A DNA stretch of 64,000 bases, taken from the NCBI RefSeq assembly GCF_900537995.1, contig NZ_LR027880.1:577001-641000 (forward strand), in the 5' to 3' direction. Under the pieces are notes generated by a model. It had not been told where the DNA came from. It did no database searches and saw only the letters and a program-made list of their open reading frames with translations. Position 1 is the first letter of the stretch. Every line of letters begins with the position of its first letter. The stretch is from Roseburia intestinalis L1-82. GTDB lineage: Bacteria > Bacillota > Clostridia > Lachnospirales > Lachnospiraceae. Position numbers and translations under genes: made by a program. Shown here in pieces: positions 7,819 to 18,952 of the stretch.

Positions 7819-8007
7819 TTATACAAACTGATTTTGGGTTTCGTCATATTCGTAATCGATCATTTTTAATTTTTCAGTGATCGCATCGGCATCTACATGA
7901 AATGCGGCAACAAACTCAGAAAAAGACGGATAATTGTCGCGGAGCTGTGTATTGACGAAACTTAAAAGCATAGCAGGATCGTTTGGAAGATTTTGATATT
8001 CAGTCAT
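7819..8007 (-). CDS. DUF4250-like small protein
   Basis: This 62-residue acidic protein (NLPNDPAMLLSFVNTQLRD near the start) matches my recollection of DUF4250, a small conserved helical family in Firmicutes. The frame extends upstream to 8067, but GAGG stands 6 bases before the ATG at 8007 and family members begin at about this point. It ends only 3 bases from the convergent metallopeptidase gene. Function unknown. Confidence 0.75.
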   Translation of the reverse strand: MTEYQNLPNDPAMLLSFVNTQLRDNYPSFSEFVAAFHVDADAITEKLKMIDYEYDETQNQFV

Positions 8008-8156
8008 AATAAACCTCGTTTCTTCTATATTATGGTAAACGGTTTGCCCGTGTAGTGGGTTGCCCATGATTACCGCAGATATGCGGTCTTTTCTGTGAAA
8101 GGTTTCTATGCTAAAATAACATGGGAACGCAAAAAATGCAAGGAGACGATAACAGC

Positions 8157-8540
8157 ATGGAACAAAAGATTGACAAAGAAGTGTTTGATAAATTTTTTAC
8201 GGAGAGTTACTGCCCGGTTGACTATACAACGGTAAAGGAAGAGTTCGAACAGATCGCATCGGTGGGAAATGATATTTTTACCGGAAGTTATGAGGCAAGA
8301 AATTTAAACCGCGAGAATTTCATCCTATACCTGACCAGTGAGGCGTATTGTGATTTTGAGGCTGCCGTGCAGGAGGCGATGGATGATCTGAACCCGGAGA
8401 TCTTAGATGCAGTTATGGATGTGACGGAAAACACACCGGACGGAGACGAGATCACTGAGAAATACTGGGATACCCAGCGCACACTTTTGAAAGAATTTTT
8501 AGAACAGCTTTATGACGAAGTGATCTCAACATGGAGATAA
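8157..8540 (+). CDS. Hypothetical acidic protein, unrecognised
   Basis: This 127-residue acidic, mostly helical protein has no signal peptide, membrane segment or recognisable motif; it has repeated aromatic/acidic patches and a C-terminal EQLYDEVISTWR. The ATG at 8157 follows AAGGAG by 11 bases and is preferred over an ATG at 8121 without a ribosome site. It is followed 80 bases later by another small conserved gene. I do not recognise it. Confidence 0.7.
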   Translation: MEQKIDKEVFDKFFTESYCPVDYTTVKEEFEQIASVGNDIFTGSYEARNLNRENFILYLTSEAYCDFEAAVQEAMDDLNPEILDAVMDVTENTPDGDEITEKYWDTQRTLLKEFLEQLYDEVISTWR

Positions 8541-8620
8541 TGTTCTGCGGAAGAGTCGGAAGTGAAAGATAAGCAGCAGACAGGATATGGAAAATACGGC
8601 AATAAGAATTGGAGGATGTT

Positions 8621-8794
8621 ATGACGAGCTGTGACAGTTGTGTATACAATGTATACGATGAAGATGATGAGGAATATTACTGCGAAGTGGATATGGACGA
8701 GGATGATGCTGCGCGCCTGATGCAGGGACATTATAAAGAGTGTCCGTACTACCAGCTGGATGATGAGTATGCGGTGGTAAGGCATCAGATGTAA
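8621..8794 (+). CDS. Small four-cysteine protein (DUF6472-like)
   Basis: This 57-residue acidic protein begins MTSCDSC and ends DDEYAVVRHQM, with four cysteines (C-x2-C, then YYCEV and KECPYY) that could bind a metal. The pattern matches small conserved clostridial proteins I recall as DUF6472. GGAGG lies 5 bases before the ATG; a TTG four codons upstream overlaps that ribosome site and is rejected. Function unknown. Confidence 0.75.
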   Translation: MTSCDSCVYNVYDEDDEEYYCEVDMDEDDAARLMQGHYKECPYYQLDDEYAVVRHQM

Positions 8795-8834
8795 TATTGA
8801 AGACAGATAATAAGCAAAAAGAATGGAGAAATAT

Positions 8835-9929
8835 ATGAGTTTGGGCAATATAAAAAAGAAGAAAAGATTACTGGCGTTATTGTTATGTACGATACTGGCG
8901 GGGGCGTCTTTTATGACGGGATGTGGCAGCAAAGCGGATGAAAACGGATCTGCCCAGGTGTCTGCTGAAGAGAAAAATGTCACAGAAACACAAGAACAGA
9001 CAGAGGCAGAGTCGGAGCAGATCATGACAGAAGCGACAGAAACTGCACAGACAAAAACACAGGAAACAGAGCAGACGGAAGAAACAGAGCCGGCAGAACT
9101 GGCACCAACGGAGACCCGGGAAACAGAAGAAATCATTACAACAGAGGTGATTAAGGGAGAAGCAGATTCGGAGCAGGAGAGTGCATCATCACAGACTGCG
9201 GACACAGAGCAGTCTGCTGAGGCTGGAAATCCCCAGACTGGCACAGAACAGTCTGCTGAGATGGAAAACACGCAGACAGATACAGCCCAGACAAACATTT
9301 CCGGTAATCTGGTTGTGATCGACGCCGGACATCAGGCAAAAGGAAATAACGAAAAAGAGCCGATCGGGCCAGGCGCATCTGAGACAAAAGCGAAAGTTGC
9401 TTCCGGTACAACAGGTGTGGCGAGCGGGCTTGCGGAATACGAACTGACACTTCAGGTATCTTTAAAGCTGCAGCAGGAACTTACGGCGCGCGGCTATCAG
9501 GTGTTGATGATCCGGACGACCAATGATGTCAATATCAGCAATTCCGAGCGTGCGGCAGTTGCCAATAATAATCATGCGGCAGCATTTATCCGCATTCATG
9601 CAAATGGAAGTACCAACTCTGCGGCAAACGGAGCGATGACGATCTGTCCGACCGCAGCAAACCCGTACTGCTCCAATATTTATCAGAACTCAAGAAAACT
9701 TTCCGACTGCATCATAGGTTCCCTGTGTGCGGCAACCGGTGCAAAAAGTGAGGGTGTCTGGGAGACAGATACGATGAGCGGTATCAACTGGTGTCAGATT
9801 CCGGTCACGATCGTTGAGATGGGGTACATGACCAATGCGGATGAGGATCTTAAAATGGCGACTGACGATTATCAGCAGAAGATCGCATCGGGAATCGCCG
9901 ATGGAGTGGATGCTTACTTTGGAAAATAA
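8835..9929 (+). CDS. Lipoprotein N-acetylmuramoyl-L-alanine amidase (Amidase_3)
   Basis: This enzyme cleaves the amide bond between MurNAc and the stem peptide. A lipoprotein signal ([16 protein letters not shown] then FMTGC) makes Cys30 the lipidated residue, anchoring it outside the membrane. Residues 31-155 are a low-complexity Thr/Glu/Gln linker containing a repeated TEQSAE unit. The catalytic domain (about 158-364) shows VVIDAGH, an FIRIHANGS zinc-ligand block and VEMGYMTN with the catalytic Glu. The ATG at 8823 lacks a ribosome site, while GGAG lies 6 bases before the ATG at 8835. The gene ends before a bidirectional terminator. Confidence 0.92.
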   Translation: MSLGNIKKKKRLLALLLCTILAGASFMTGCGSKADENGSAQVSAEEKNVTETQEQTEAESEQIMTEATETAQTKTQETEQTEETEPAELAPTETRETEEIITTEVIKGEADSEQESASSQTADTEQSAEAGNPQTGTEQSAEMENTQTDTAQTNISGNLVVIDAGHQAKGNNEKEPIGPGASETKAKVASGTTGVASGLAEYELTLQVSLKLQQELTARGYQVLMIRTTNDVNISNSERAAVANNNHAAAFIRIHANGSTNSAANGAMTICPTAANPYCSNIYQNSRKLSDCIIGSLCAATGAKSEGVWETDTMSGINWCQIPVTIVEMGYMTNADEDLKMATDDYQQKIASGIADGVDAYFGK

Positions 9930-9969
9930 ATAACAGAATGCACGTTCTACGAACATTTTATTATTATTA

Positions 9970-10009
9970 AAAAAGCTGACTGCCGGGCAAACCGGCAAGT
10001 CAGCTTTTT
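9970..10009. terminator. Bidirectional terminator between the amidase gene and pyrG
   Basis: AAAAAGCTGACT pairs with AGTCAGCTTTTT and GCCGG with CCGGC around a short loop. T runs on both strands let it serve the amidase gene (+) and originally pyrG (-). A group II intron now follows directly, the usual target position for class C introns. Confidence 0.9.
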
Positions 10010-10010
10010 G

Positions 10011-11859
10011 GTTTGCGCGCCATGGGCGCGCTCTAATGGGTGAAAGTCCCGAACACGCCTAGGCAACGAGGAAGTGTATAGCAGAACAGCAAGGGTGTCC
10101 ATCGTGAGGTGGAATCTGAAGGAAGCTGTAAGCAAACTCTTGGTCCGACGGACAGAAATCACATATAAGGCTCGGAAATACGGATAAGTCTGCCAAAAGA
10201 GATGAAGTCCTAAAGTTGCTGGAAGTACGAGTAGATGTGGCGGATAGATGAGAGGAAAGAGCGTGCACCTTAAGCGTGGAGGTCTCACAGGGGTTTCATT
10301 AGCCTAGTAACAACGAACTGTGAGAAGTCAGCCGAGCCCATAGTAGTGAAGAAGTCTCTGTAATGGAGATAGAGCAAAGGGGCGAACAATCAATAAGTTT
10401 GAGTATGTCTCGTATTGCAGAAGAGATAACATCTGCCGTAACCAATCGGGTAAAAGATGGTCAAATCAAGCGGGACGGAAAGGAAAGAACGCATGGACAC
10501 AAGTAGTCTAATGGAGCAGATACTATCTAACGATAATCTCAACAGAGCATATCTGCAAGTCGTACGAAACAAAGGTGCCGAGGGAGTAGACGGAATGAAG
10601 TACACAGAACTCAAGGAATATCTTGCAAAGAACGGCGAAATTATCAAGGAACAGTTGAGGATAAGAAAATATAAACCTCAACCAGTACGAAGAGTGGAGA
10701 TACCAAAGCCTGATGGTGGTGTCAGAAACCTGGGAGTACCGACAGTAACAGACAGATTCATACAACAAGCTATTGCACAGGTTTTAACACCAATCTATGA
10801 GGAACAATTCCATGACCATAGCTATGGATTCAGACCGAACAGATGTGCACAGCAAGCAATCCTTACAGCACTCGATATGATGAATGACGGAAATGATTGG
10901 ATTGTAGACATTGACTTGGAAAAGTTCTTTGACACAGTAAATCATGACAAACTTATGACTATCATAGGTAGAACTATTAAAGATGGAGATGTTATCTCTA
11001 TTGTCAGAAAATACCTAGTCAGTGGAATCATGATTGACGATGAGTATGAGGATTCTATCGTGGGAACACCTCAAGGTGGAAATCTCTCGCCATTATTGGC
11101 AAATATTATGCTGAACGAACTAGACAAGGAAATGGAAAAGAGAGGACTTAACTTTGTACGGTATGCGGATGACTGTATCATTATGGTCGGAAGTGAAATG
11201 TCTGCGAATAGAGTTATGAGAAATATCTCACGATTCATTGAGGAAAAACTAGGACTTAAAGTCAATATGACGAAGAGCAAAGTAGATAGACCAAGAGGAA
11301 TTAAATACCTTGGGTTTGGATTCTACTACGATACAAGTGCACAGCAATTCAAGGCGAAACCACATGCAAAATCAGTAATGAAGTATAAGAAGAGGATGAG
11401 GGAACTCACTTGTCGTAGCTGGGGCGTTAGCAACAGCTATAAAGTAGAGAGACTTAATCAGCTTATCAGAGGATGGATTAACTACTTTAAGATAGGTAGT
11501 ATGAAAACTCTCTGTAGAGAACTTGATGGAAACATTAGATATAGAATACGCATGTGTATTTGGAAACATTGGAAAACACCACAAAACAAAGAGAAGAATT
11601 TGGTTAAACTCGGCGTTCCAAGATGGGCGGCACATAAAGTGGCAAATACTGGCAATCGGTATGCACACATGTGTCACAATGGATGGATACAAAAGGCTAT
11701 AAGCACAAAGAGACTAACTTCATTTGGATTAGTCTCAATGTTAGATTACTACACCGAAAGGTGTGTTACTTGTTAAGTTGATTGAACCGCCGTGTACCGA
11801 ACGGTACGCACGGTGGTGTGAGAGGTCGGGAAATCACTCAGATTTCCCTCCTACTCGAT
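10011..11859 (+). mobile_element. Group IIC intron encoding a MarathonRT-like maturase
   Basis: The 5' end reads GTTTGCGCGCC, with the first domain I helix GCGCGCC/GGCGCGC, then GGGTGAAAGTCCCGAAC, a typical group II domain I start. The intron ORF sits in domain IV. After it comes domain V (ACCGCCGTGTACC pairing with GGTACGCACGGTGGT) and domain VI with GGGAAATC/GATTTCCC and a CTACTCGAT 3' end. Absence of an endonuclease domain and insertion directly behind a terminator hairpin are class C features. The exact ends are inferred from consensus, to within a few bases. Confidence 0.9.
10493..11776 (+). CDS. ltrA: Group II intron reverse transcriptase/maturase
   Basis: This multifunctional protein reverse-transcribes and helps splice its intron. 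Residues about 45-300 are the RT domain with GFRPNRCAQQA, VDIDLEKFFDTVNHD, GTPQGGNLSPLL and the catalytic YADD at 224-227. The rest is the thumb/maturase X domain (GWINYFKIG, C-terminal LDYYTERCVTC). There is no HNH endonuclease domain. From memory it is nearly identical over long stretches to MarathonRT of Eubacterium rectale, diverging mainly near the C terminus. The start MDTSSLMEQ has AAAGGAAAG upstream. The frame and all catalytic residues are intact, so the intron may be active. Confidence 0.95.
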   Translation: MDTSSLMEQILSNDNLNRAYLQVVRNKGAEGVDGMKYTELKEYLAKNGEIIKEQLRIRKYKPQPVRRVEIPKPDGGVRNLGVPTVTDRFIQQAIAQVLTPIYEEQFHDHSYGFRPNRCAQQAILTALDMMNDGNDWIVDIDLEKFFDTVNHDKLMTIIGRTIKDGDVISIVRKYLVSGIMIDDEYEDSIVGTPQGGNLSPLLANIMLNELDKEMEKRGLNFVRYADDCIIMVGSEMSANRVMRNISRFIEEKLGLKVNMTKSKVDRPRGIKYLGFGFYYDTSAQQFKAKPHAKSVMKYKKRMRELTCRSWGVSNSYKVERLNQLIRGWINYFKIGSMKTLCRELDGNIRYRIRMCIWKHWKTPQNKEKNLVKLGVPRWAAHKVANTGNRYAHMCHNGWIQKAISTKRLTSFGLVSMLDYYTERCVTC

Positions 11860-11869
11860 CGTTTAAAAT

Positions 11870-13477
11870 TTATTTCATGCTGTTCTTTACAGCAGCTTCC
11901 ACAAAACCTTTGAATAACGGATGTGGACGGTTCGGTCTGGATTTGAATTCCGGATGAGCCTGTGTTGCAAGGAACCACGGGTGATCCGGAATTTCAATCA
12001 TCTCAACGATTCTTCCATCCGGGGAGGTACCGCAGAGTTTCATGCCGCCCTCGGTAAGTGCTGCACGGAAATCATTGTTGACTTCGTAACGGTGACGGTG
12101 TCTCTCATGGATCTCTTCAGAACCGTAAAGCTCGCGGGCTTTAGAGGTTGGATCTAACACACATGGGTAAGAGCCAAGTCTTAAGGTACCGCCGATATCC
12201 TCCACACCATTCTGATCCGGCATCAGTGCGATGACAGGATGTGTGGTGTTCGGGTCAAGCTCCACACTGTGTGCATCATGGAATCCGCAGACATGTCTTG
12301 CAAATTCAATGATGGCTACCTGCATACCAAGGCAGAGACCAAGGTATGGAACGTTGTTTTCTCTTGCGTATTTTGCTGCGGAGATCATACCCTCGACACC
12401 GCGGGAACCAAATCCTCCCGGAACAATGATACCTGCCATATCGCCGAGCAGTTCTTTTGCATTGTCATCATTTAATGTCTCAGAATCGATCCAGTGGAGA
12501 TCGACGGTAGCGCGCTCAGCAATTCCGCCGTGTTTTAATGCCTCCACAACAGAGATGTATGCATCATGCAGTGCAATATATTTTCCGACCAAAGCAATTT
12601 TTACTTCTTTGTTCGGGTGGCGGAGAGAATCTACCATGGCTTCCCAGTCTTTTAAATTCGGTTCCGGGCAATCTAAATGCAGGGCCTTACATGCAACCTT
12701 GGCAAGATTTTCCTTTTCCATGGCAAGAGGTGCCTCGTAAAGATACTCAACGTCAAGGTTCTGGAGTACGTTGCCGTTTGGTACGTTACAGAACAGGGCA
12801 ATTTTGTCTTTTAAGCTCTGATCAAGTTCGTGCTCGGAGCGGCAGACGATGATATCCGGCTGGATACCCATTCCCTGAAGTTCTTTGACGCTTGCCTGTG
12901 TCGGTTTTGTCTTAAGCTCACCGGAAGCCTTGATATAAGGGATCAGTGTGACATGGATCAGAATCGCGTTTTCGTGTCCGACCTCATGCTGGAACTGGCG
13001 GATCGCCTCTAAGAACGGCTGGCTCTCGATATCTCCGACAGTACCGCCGACCTCAATGATCGCGATATGTGTCTCATCGGAAGTGAAATTGCGGTAAAAA
13101 CGGCTCTTGATCTCATTGGTGATATGCGGGATCACCTGAACAGTACCTCCGCCGAAATCGCCGCGGCGCTCTTTCTGGAGCACAGACCAGTAAACCTTAC
13201 CGGTGGTCACATTGGAATTTTTTGTTAGGCTTTCATCGATAAAACGTTCATAATGTCCTAAGTCCAGGTCTGTTTCTGCACCGTCATCGGTAACGAATAC
13301 TTCACCATGCTGGATCGGGTTCATGGTTCCGGGATCGATATTGATATACGGATCGAATTTCTGCATGGTCACTTTGTATCCACGGGCTTTTAATAATCTT
13401 CCAAGAGAAGCAGCCGTGATACCTTTACCAAGACCGGAAACGACACCGCCGGTGACAAAGACATATTTTACAGGCAT
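11870..13477 (-). CDS. pyrG: CTP synthase
   Basis: PyrG amidates UTP to CTP with glutamine as donor. The 535-residue protein has the normal length: an N-terminal synthetase domain ([16 protein letters not shown] at the start, then the conserved [11 protein letters not shown]) and a C-terminal class I glutamine amidotransferase domain with GLCLGMQ carrying the nucleophile Cys. AGGAGG stands 8 bases before the ATG. The stop codon lies just outside the 3' end of the antisense group II intron, so the intron now separates pyrG from its presumed terminator. Confidence 0.97.
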   Translation of the reverse strand: MPVKYVFVTGGVVSGLGKGITAASLGRLLKARGYKVTMQKFDPYINIDPGTMNPIQHGEVFVTDDGAETDLDLGHYERFIDESLTKNSNVTTGKVYWSVLQKERRGDFGGGTVQVIPHITNEIKSRFYRNFTSDETHIAIIEVGGTVGDIESQPFLEAIRQFQHEVGHENAILIHVTLIPYIKASGELKTKPTQASVKELQGMGIQPDIIVCRSEHELDQSLKDKIALFCNVPNGNVLQNLDVEYLYEAPLAMEKENLAKVACKALHLDCPEPNLKDWEAMVDSLRHPNKEVKIALVGKYIALHDAYISVVEALKHGGIAERATVDLHWIDSETLNDDNAKELLGDMAGIIVPGGFGSRGVEGMISAAKYARENNVPYLGLCLGMQVAIIEFARHVCGFHDAHSVELDPNTTHPVIALMPDQNGVEDIGGTLRLGSYPCVLDPTSKARELYGSEEIHERHRHRYEVNNDFRAALTEGGMKLCGTSPDGRIVEMIEIPDHPWFLATQAHPEFKSRPNRPHPLFKGFVEAAVKNSMK

Positions 13478-13745
13478 AGGGTTTTCCTCCTCATAATTAT
13501 AGTAAATTTAAAAAATATTTCACGTATTTTATAACCCATATAGTATACAACTAAGTTTACGCAAAATCCAGCATAACTTAAAAAAGATAAAAGTGAATTT
13601 AGAAATAATTTAGAAAACACATCAAAAGTTCATGAACTGTGTATTGCTTTTGCGTGTTGTTTTCAATATAATAAAGAAGATATTGACGAATATCAGATAA
13701 AATCCAGATGCAGCAGATACTGCAGATGTTTGGAAAGGATAGATT
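13478..13745. other. Divergent pyrG/ftsH intergenic region
   Basis: The region is AT-rich and gene-free. It holds a clear plus-strand promoter for ftsH (13644-13672). AT-rich TATA-like words for pyrG occur on the minus strand, but none has a good -35 partner. Confidence 0.5.
13644..13672 (+). promoter_or_regulatory. Promoter of ftsH
   Basis: TTGCTT (13644-13649), 17-base spacer, TATAAT (13667-13672). Transcription would start about 65 bases before the ftsH ATG. Confidence 0.7.
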
Positions 13746-15905
13746 ATGGATAACCAGGGACCAAATAATTACAATAATGGAAATAATAATTATAATAATA
13801 ACGGCGGTAATGGCGGCGGTGGCAATGGAAATAACGGCGGCAATGGTGGAAAGGACAACCATAACGGACAGCTTATCATGGCATTTGTTCTGGTTTCTCT
13901 CATCGTGTTATTTATCATGAGCATGGTGTCGAACCGCTTTTCACAGATGAGCACCCAGGAGATTTCCTATTCGCAATTTCTGGAAAAAGTGGAAGCAGGT
14001 GAAGTCAAATCCGTAGAGATCGGATCGTATGAGATCGACATCACACCGGTGACAAAGGACAAGAGTCCGTACCAGCCGACCTATTACTGCGGACGCGTGG
14101 CGGATGAGGATCTGATTCCGCTTTTAAAAGAAAAAGGCGTAGAAATTTACGGAGTAATCCCGGACAACACTTCCACCTGGATTTACAGTATTTTAAGTTA
14201 TCTGATCCCGTTAGTACTGATCTGGGTACTGCTCGGATTTTTGATGAAGCGTATGGGCGGCGGTGCCATGGGTGTTGGCAAGAGCAATGCGAAAGTTTAC
14301 GTGGAAAAACAGACGGGTGTTACATTTAAGGATGTAGCCGGACAGGACGAGGCAAAAGAATCCTTACAGGAGGTTGTTGATTTCCTGCATAACCCGAAGA
14401 AATATTCCGAGATCGGTGCAAAACTGCCGAAGGGTGCACTTTTAGTCGGACCTCCTGGTACCGGTAAGACACTGCTTGCAAAAGCAGTTGCAGGTGAGGC
14501 GAAGGTTCCGTTCTTCTCACTGGCAGGTTCTGATTTTGTGGAGATGTTTGTCGGTGTCGGAGCATCCCGTGTGCGTGACCTGTTTAAAGAAGCACAGAAA
14601 CAGGCACCATGTATCATCTTTATCGATGAGATCGATGCGATCGGTAAGAGCCGTGATACACGTTACGGCGGTAATGACGAGCGTGAGCAGACGTTAAACC
14701 AGTTACTGGCAGAGATGGATGGATTTGATACATCCAAGGGACTTCTGATCTTAGCAGCGACCAACCGTCCGGAGGTACTTGATAAAGCGTTACTCCGTCC
14801 GGGACGTTTTGACCGTCGTATCATTGTCGATAAACCGGACTTAAAGGGACGTTTAGAGACATTAAAGGTTCATTCCAAAGATGTCATGATGGATGAGACC
14901 GTAGACCTTGATGCACTTGCGCTTGCAACGGCAGGACTTGTAGGTTCCGATCTTGCCAATATGATCAATGAGGCTGCCATCAACGCAGTAAAAAATGGCA
15001 GAAAGTTTGTAAACCAGTCCGATCTGTTTGATGCATTTGAGCTTGTTGCGGTCGGTGGAAAAGAGAAGAAAGACCGCATCATGAGCGATAAGGAGCGCAA
15101 GATCGTATCTTATCACGAAGTCGGTCATGCAATGGTAACTGCACTGCAGAAAAATACCGAGCCGGTACAGAAGATCACAATCGTACCGCGTACCATGGGC
15201 GCACTTGGATATACATTACAGACACCGGAAGAAGAAAAATATTTACAGACCAAAGATGAACTGCTTGCAAAGATCACAACCTACATGGCAGGCCGTGCGG
15301 CAGAGATGCTGGTATTTGGTTCTGCGACGAGCGGTGCAGCCAACGATATCGAGAGTGCGACTTCGATCGCGAGAGCGATGGTCACACAGTACGGTATGTC
15401 CGATAAATTTGGTATGATGTGTCTGGCAACGGTTGAGAACCAGTACTTAGACAACCGTGCAGGACTGATCTGTGGTGAGGAGACTGCAGCACAGATCGAT
15501 CAGGAAGTACTTTCCATCATCAACAACAGCTACGATGAAGCATACCGCATGCTTGAAGAAAACAGGGAGGTTCTCGACAAGATTTCAGGATATCTCTACG
15601 AGCATGAGACGATCACCGGAAAAGAATTTATGAAGATTTTCCGTGAATTAAAAGGAATCCCGGAGCCGGAAGAAGAGGAGAAAAAAACATTCTTCGAGCA
15701 GGCAGAGGATGCTAAAAATGCGTTAGAGCAGGCGAAAACAGAAGAACATGCAAAAACGGAAGGACAGACAGAAATAAAAAATCAGGCAGAAGCAGAAACT
15801 TCACGTGCAGCGGAAGATCAGAATACTGTATCTTTGGAAAAGGGCAGTTTTATTGATCAGGTCGTAGACGATCAGACAGCAGCACATGAGGAACACCAGA
15901 AATAA
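13746..15905 (+). CDS. ftsH: ATP-dependent zinc metalloprotease FtsH
   Basis: FtsH is a membrane-bound AAA+ protease degrading membrane and regulatory proteins. The order is: an Asn/Gly-rich N-terminal tail of about 42 residues, TM1 (about 43-60), an extracytoplasmic domain, TM2 (about 150-170), an AAA domain with Walker A GPPGTGKT at 235-242 and Walker [12 protein letters not shown], the SRH, and a peptidase domain with HEVGH at 457-461. The C terminus is an acidic, Gln-rich tail. The N-terminal Asn/Gly tract and the tail are unusual additions; the catalytic parts look intact. GGAAAGGA precedes the ATG. Confidence 0.97.
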   Translation: MDNQGPNNYNNGNNNYNNNGGNGGGGNGNNGGNGGKDNHNGQLIMAFVLVSLIVLFIMSMVSNRFSQMSTQEISYSQFLEKVEAGEVKSVEIGSYEIDITPVTKDKSPYQPTYYCGRVADEDLIPLLKEKGVEIYGVIPDNTSTWIYSILSYLIPLVLIWVLLGFLMKRMGGGAMGVGKSNAKVYVEKQTGVTFKDVAGQDEAKESLQEVVDFLHNPKKYSEIGAKLPKGALLVGPPGTGKTLLAKAVAGEAKVPFFSLAGSDFVEMFVGVGASRVRDLFKEAQKQAPCIIFIDEIDAIGKSRDTRYGGNDEREQTLNQLLAEMDGFDTSKGLLILAATNRPEVLDKALLRPGRFDRRIIVDKPDLKGRLETLKVHSKDVMMDETVDLDALALATAGLVGSDLANMINEAAINAVKNGRKFVNQSDLFDAFELVAVGGKEKKDRIMSDKERKIVSYHEVGHAMVTALQKNTEPVQKITIVPRTMGALGYTLQTPEEEKYLQTKDELLAKITTYMAGRAAEMLVFGSATSGAANDIESATSIARAMVTQYGMSDKFGMMCLATVENQYLDNRAGLICGEETAAQIDQEVLSIINNSYDEAYRMLEENREVLDKISGYLYEHETITGKEFMKIFRELKGIPEPEEEEKKTFFEQAEDAKNALEQAKTEEHAKTEGQTEIKNQAEAETSRAAEDQNTVSLEKGSFIDQVVDDQTAAHEEHQK

Positions 15906-16012
15906 CGCAGCAGAGGCTTCGCTGCAGAAGTATCAGAAATAAAAGCTGAAAAATAAGATAAATATCAGCAGGATAAGTATAAACAGAACGATCAGAGCAG
16001 GAATGAGGTTTC

Positions 16013-17893
16013 ATGTTTAACATCGCAGAAGAATTAAAAAAACTCCCGGATCAGCCGGGAGTTTATATTATGCATGACAGCCACGATGCGATCATCTATA
16101 TCGGTAAGGCTGTCAGTTTACGAAAGAGAGTACACCAGTATTTCCAGCCGAGTCATGATGAGGGCATCAAAAAGGCACAGATGGTAAAACAGATCGCACG
16201 TTTCGAGTATATTATTACGGACTCGGAATTAGAGGCGCTTGTGTTGGAGTGCAACCTGATCAAGGAACATTGTCCAAAATACAATACCATGCTGCGCGAT
16301 GACAAGACTTATCCCTATATCCGTGTGACGGTCGGTGAGGATTTCCCACGGGTACTCTTTTCACGTCAGCAGAAAAAAGACAAATCGAGATATTTTGGGC
16401 CATACACCAGTGCGGGGGCAGTAAAAGATACGATCGAGCTGATCAATAAGCTTTACCAGCTTCGTACCTGTAACCGTGTACTGCCGAGAGATACCGGCAA
16501 AGAGCGCCCGTGTTTAAATTACCATATCCATCAGTGCCAGGCACCCTGTCAGGGTTATATCAGCAGGGAAGAATACCGGGAAAGGATCGATGCTGCCGTC
16601 GAATTTTTAAATGGAAACTATGCACCGATCTTAAAATCCTTAGAAGAAAAAATGAACGAGGCATCCGAAAATCTGGAATTTGAAAAGGCAATCGAATACC
16701 GGGAGCTTTTAGGCAGTGTGCGCCAGATCGCGCAGAAACAGAAGATCACGCATACCGACGGTGAGGATAAAGACATCATCGCGCTTGCATCGGATGACAG
16801 GGATGCCGTGGTGCAGGTATTTTTCATCCGTGACGGAAAGCTGATCGGCAGGGATCATTTTTATGTCAGGGTCGGGACAGAGGATACCAAAAGCCAGATT
16901 TTAACAACTTTTTTAAAACAGTTTTATTCGGGAACGCCGTTTATTCCAAGGGAGATCATGCTGCCGGAGGAGATCGAGGATCACGAGGTCTTAGCCGAGT
17001 GGTTAACCGAAAAAAGAGGAGCCAGGGTTTATATCCGTGTTCCGCAAAAAGGTATGAAGGAAAAATTGGTAGAGCTGGCGCAGAAAAATGCAGAGCTTGT
17101 ACTTTCCCAGGATCGCGAGAAGATCAAACGCGAGGAGGGAAGAACCATCGGCGCGATGAAAGAGATCGAGCATCTTCTGGGGATGGAGGGACTTTCCCGC
17201 GTGGAGGCATTTGATATTTCCAACATCAACGGTTTTGAGACGGTAGGATCCATGATCGTCTACGAAAAGGGAAAACCAAAACGCAGTGATTATCGTAAAT
17301 TCAAATTAAAAACCATCACAGGGCCGGACGATTACGCATCCATGCATGAGGTTTTGACCAGACGTTTTACGCACGGTATGCACGAAAAAAAAGAACTTGC
17401 AGAACGGGAAATGTCAGAGGAATATGGAAGTTTCACAAGATTTCCGGATCTGATCATGATGGATGGCGGCCGCGGACAGGTAAACATTGCATTAAAAGTG
17501 CTTGATGAACTGAAAATAAATATTCCGGTCTGCGGTATGGTAAAGGATGATAATCACCGCACCAGAGGGTTATACTATCAGAATAAAGAGATACCGATCG
17601 ACCGGACAAGCGAGGGCTTTAAACTGATCACGAGGATCCAGGATGAAGCGCACCGTTTTGCCATCGAGTATCACAGATCTTTAAGAAGCAAAGAACAGGT
17701 ACATTCCGTACTTGACGATATTCCGGGCATCGGTTCGGCACGAAGAAAAGCCTTAATGCGCCGGTTCCAGTCACTTGAGGCGATCCGTGAGGCTTCGGAG
17801 GAAGAACTCGCAAAGACAGAGTCGATGAATGAGCAGGCGGCACGGGCAGTTTATTCTTTTTTCCGGGAAGATAAACACGGGTATTCAAGTTGA
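16013..17893 (+). CDS. uvrC: UvrABC system protein C (excinuclease)
   Basis: UvrC makes the two incisions in nucleotide excision repair. It has an N-terminal GIY-YIG domain (GVYIMHDS ... IIYIGKA, residues about 15-35), a central UvrB-binding UVR motif ([13 protein letters not shown]), an RNase H-like domain around [12 protein letters not shown] and [11 protein letters not shown], and C-terminal tandem HhH ([14 protein letters not shown]). At 626 residues the length is normal. AGGAATGAGG precedes the ATG. It may be co-transcribed with hprK. Confidence 0.96.
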   Translation: MFNIAEELKKLPDQPGVYIMHDSHDAIIYIGKAVSLRKRVHQYFQPSHDEGIKKAQMVKQIARFEYIITDSELEALVLECNLIKEHCPKYNTMLRDDKTYPYIRVTVGEDFPRVLFSRQQKKDKSRYFGPYTSAGAVKDTIELINKLYQLRTCNRVLPRDTGKERPCLNYHIHQCQAPCQGYISREEYRERIDAAVEFLNGNYAPILKSLEEKMNEASENLEFEKAIEYRELLGSVRQIAQKQKITHTDGEDKDIIALASDDRDAVVQVFFIRDGKLIGRDHFYVRVGTEDTKSQILTTFLKQFYSGTPFIPREIMLPEEIEDHEVLAEWLTEKRGARVYIRVPQKGMKEKLVELAQKNAELVLSQDREKIKREEGRTIGAMKEIEHLLGMEGLSRVEAFDISNINGFETVGSMIVYEKGKPKRSDYRKFKLKTITGPDDYASMHEVLTRRFTHGMHEKKELAEREMSEEYGSFTRFPDLIMMDGGRGQVNIALKVLDELKINIPVCGMVKDDNHRTRGLYYQNKEIPIDRTSEGFKLITRIQDEAHRFAIEYHRSLRSKEQVHSVLDDIPGIGSARRKALMRRFQSLEAIREASEEELAKTESMNEQAARAVYSFFREDKHGYSS

Positions 17894-17965
17894 AGAATTC
17901 CGGTATCTATGGTAAAATGTCGTCAGAATCGTTACGAAAAATATGTTTAGGAGAGGACAAAGGAT

Positions 17966-18907
17966 ATGGAAGGTGTTGGAGTAGCAAAGATCGCGCAGAT
18001 CATGGATTTATGTAATTTTCTGCCGGATATGGAATTAAAGGGACATCGCATTATGATCAGTGATGTAAACAGACCGGCGTTACAGCTCAGTGGTTATTTT
18101 AAACACTTTGAACAGTCGAGGGTTCAGATCATCGGTACGGTAGAGTACACATATCTGCAGCAGTTAGACGAGGAAAAACGTGAAAAGATTTACAGTGAAT
18201 TTATGGGATATGATATTCCGTGTGTTATTTTCTGCAGGGATCTGCGGCCGGATGATTCTTTCCTGAAAATTGCAGAGGAGAAAAATATTCCGGTGCTTGG
18301 CACAAAACGCAGTACTTCCGAATTCATGGCAGAGCTTATTTATTGTCTGAATGAACAGCTTGCACCGTGTATTACAATCCATGGCGTTTTAGTAGATGTC
18401 TACGGCGAAGGACTTCTGATCATGGGTGAGAGTGGTATCGGAAAAAGTGAGGCTGCACTCGAACTGATCAAACGAGGACATCGTCTTGTAACGGATGATG
18501 TGGTGGAAATCCGCAAGATCAATGAGCATACACTCATCGGAACGTCACCGGATATCACACGTTACTTTATCGAACTTCGCGGTATCGGAATCATCGATGT
18601 GAAAACACTGTTTGGTGTAGAATGTGTCAAGGAAAAACAGCAGATCGACCTTGTGATCAAGTTAGAGGACTGGAAGAAAGAAAATGAGTACGACCGTCTT
18701 GGATTAGAGGAAGAATATACAGAGTTTCTTGGCAACAAGGTAGTATGTCACTCACTCCCGATCCGTCCGGGACGTAACCTTGCCGTCATCTGTGAGGCGG
18801 CGGCTGTCAACCACAGACAGAAAAAGATGGGATACAATGCAGCACAGGAGCTTTACCGCCGTGTGCAGGAAAATCTCACAAAAAAATCTTCGGACGATGA
18901 TGAGTAA
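17966..18907 (+). CDS. hprK: HPr kinase/phosphorylase
   Basis: HprK phosphorylates HPr and Crh on Ser46 in response to glycolytic intermediates, driving carbon catabolite repression. The N-terminal domain spans residues 1-130. The kinase domain has the P-loop GESGIGKSE from residue 154 and the HprK signature around TDDVVEI and ELRGIGIIDV. The acidic C-terminal tail (SSDDDE) is short. AGGAGAGG lies upstream of the ATG. A Crh-like target with a conserved Ser46 is encoded 4.4 kb downstream, so kinase and substrate share the neighbourhood. Confidence 0.96.
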   Translation: MEGVGVAKIAQIMDLCNFLPDMELKGHRIMISDVNRPALQLSGYFKHFEQSRVQIIGTVEYTYLQQLDEEKREKIYSEFMGYDIPCVIFCRDLRPDDSFLKIAEEKNIPVLGTKRSTSEFMAELIYCLNEQLAPCITIHGVLVDVYGEGLLIMGESGIGKSEAALELIKRGHRLVTDDVVEIRKINEHTLIGTSPDITRYFIELRGIGIIDVKTLFGVECVKEKQQIDLVIKLEDWKKENEYDRLGLEEEYTEFLGNKVVCHSLPIRPGRNLAVICEAAAVNHRQKKMGYNAAQELYRRVQENLTKKSSDDDE

Positions 18908-18952
18908 AAGCCCGGAGTCAAAAGAATAGCATAAATGGAGGCAATATCAGTC

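Noticed and set aside
8510..9298. Long minus-strand Ser/Val/Cys-rich ORF opposite the amidase gene
   Set aside because: It is the antisense shadow of the low-complexity Thr/Glu/Gln linker of the amidase; composition is explained entirely by that repeat.
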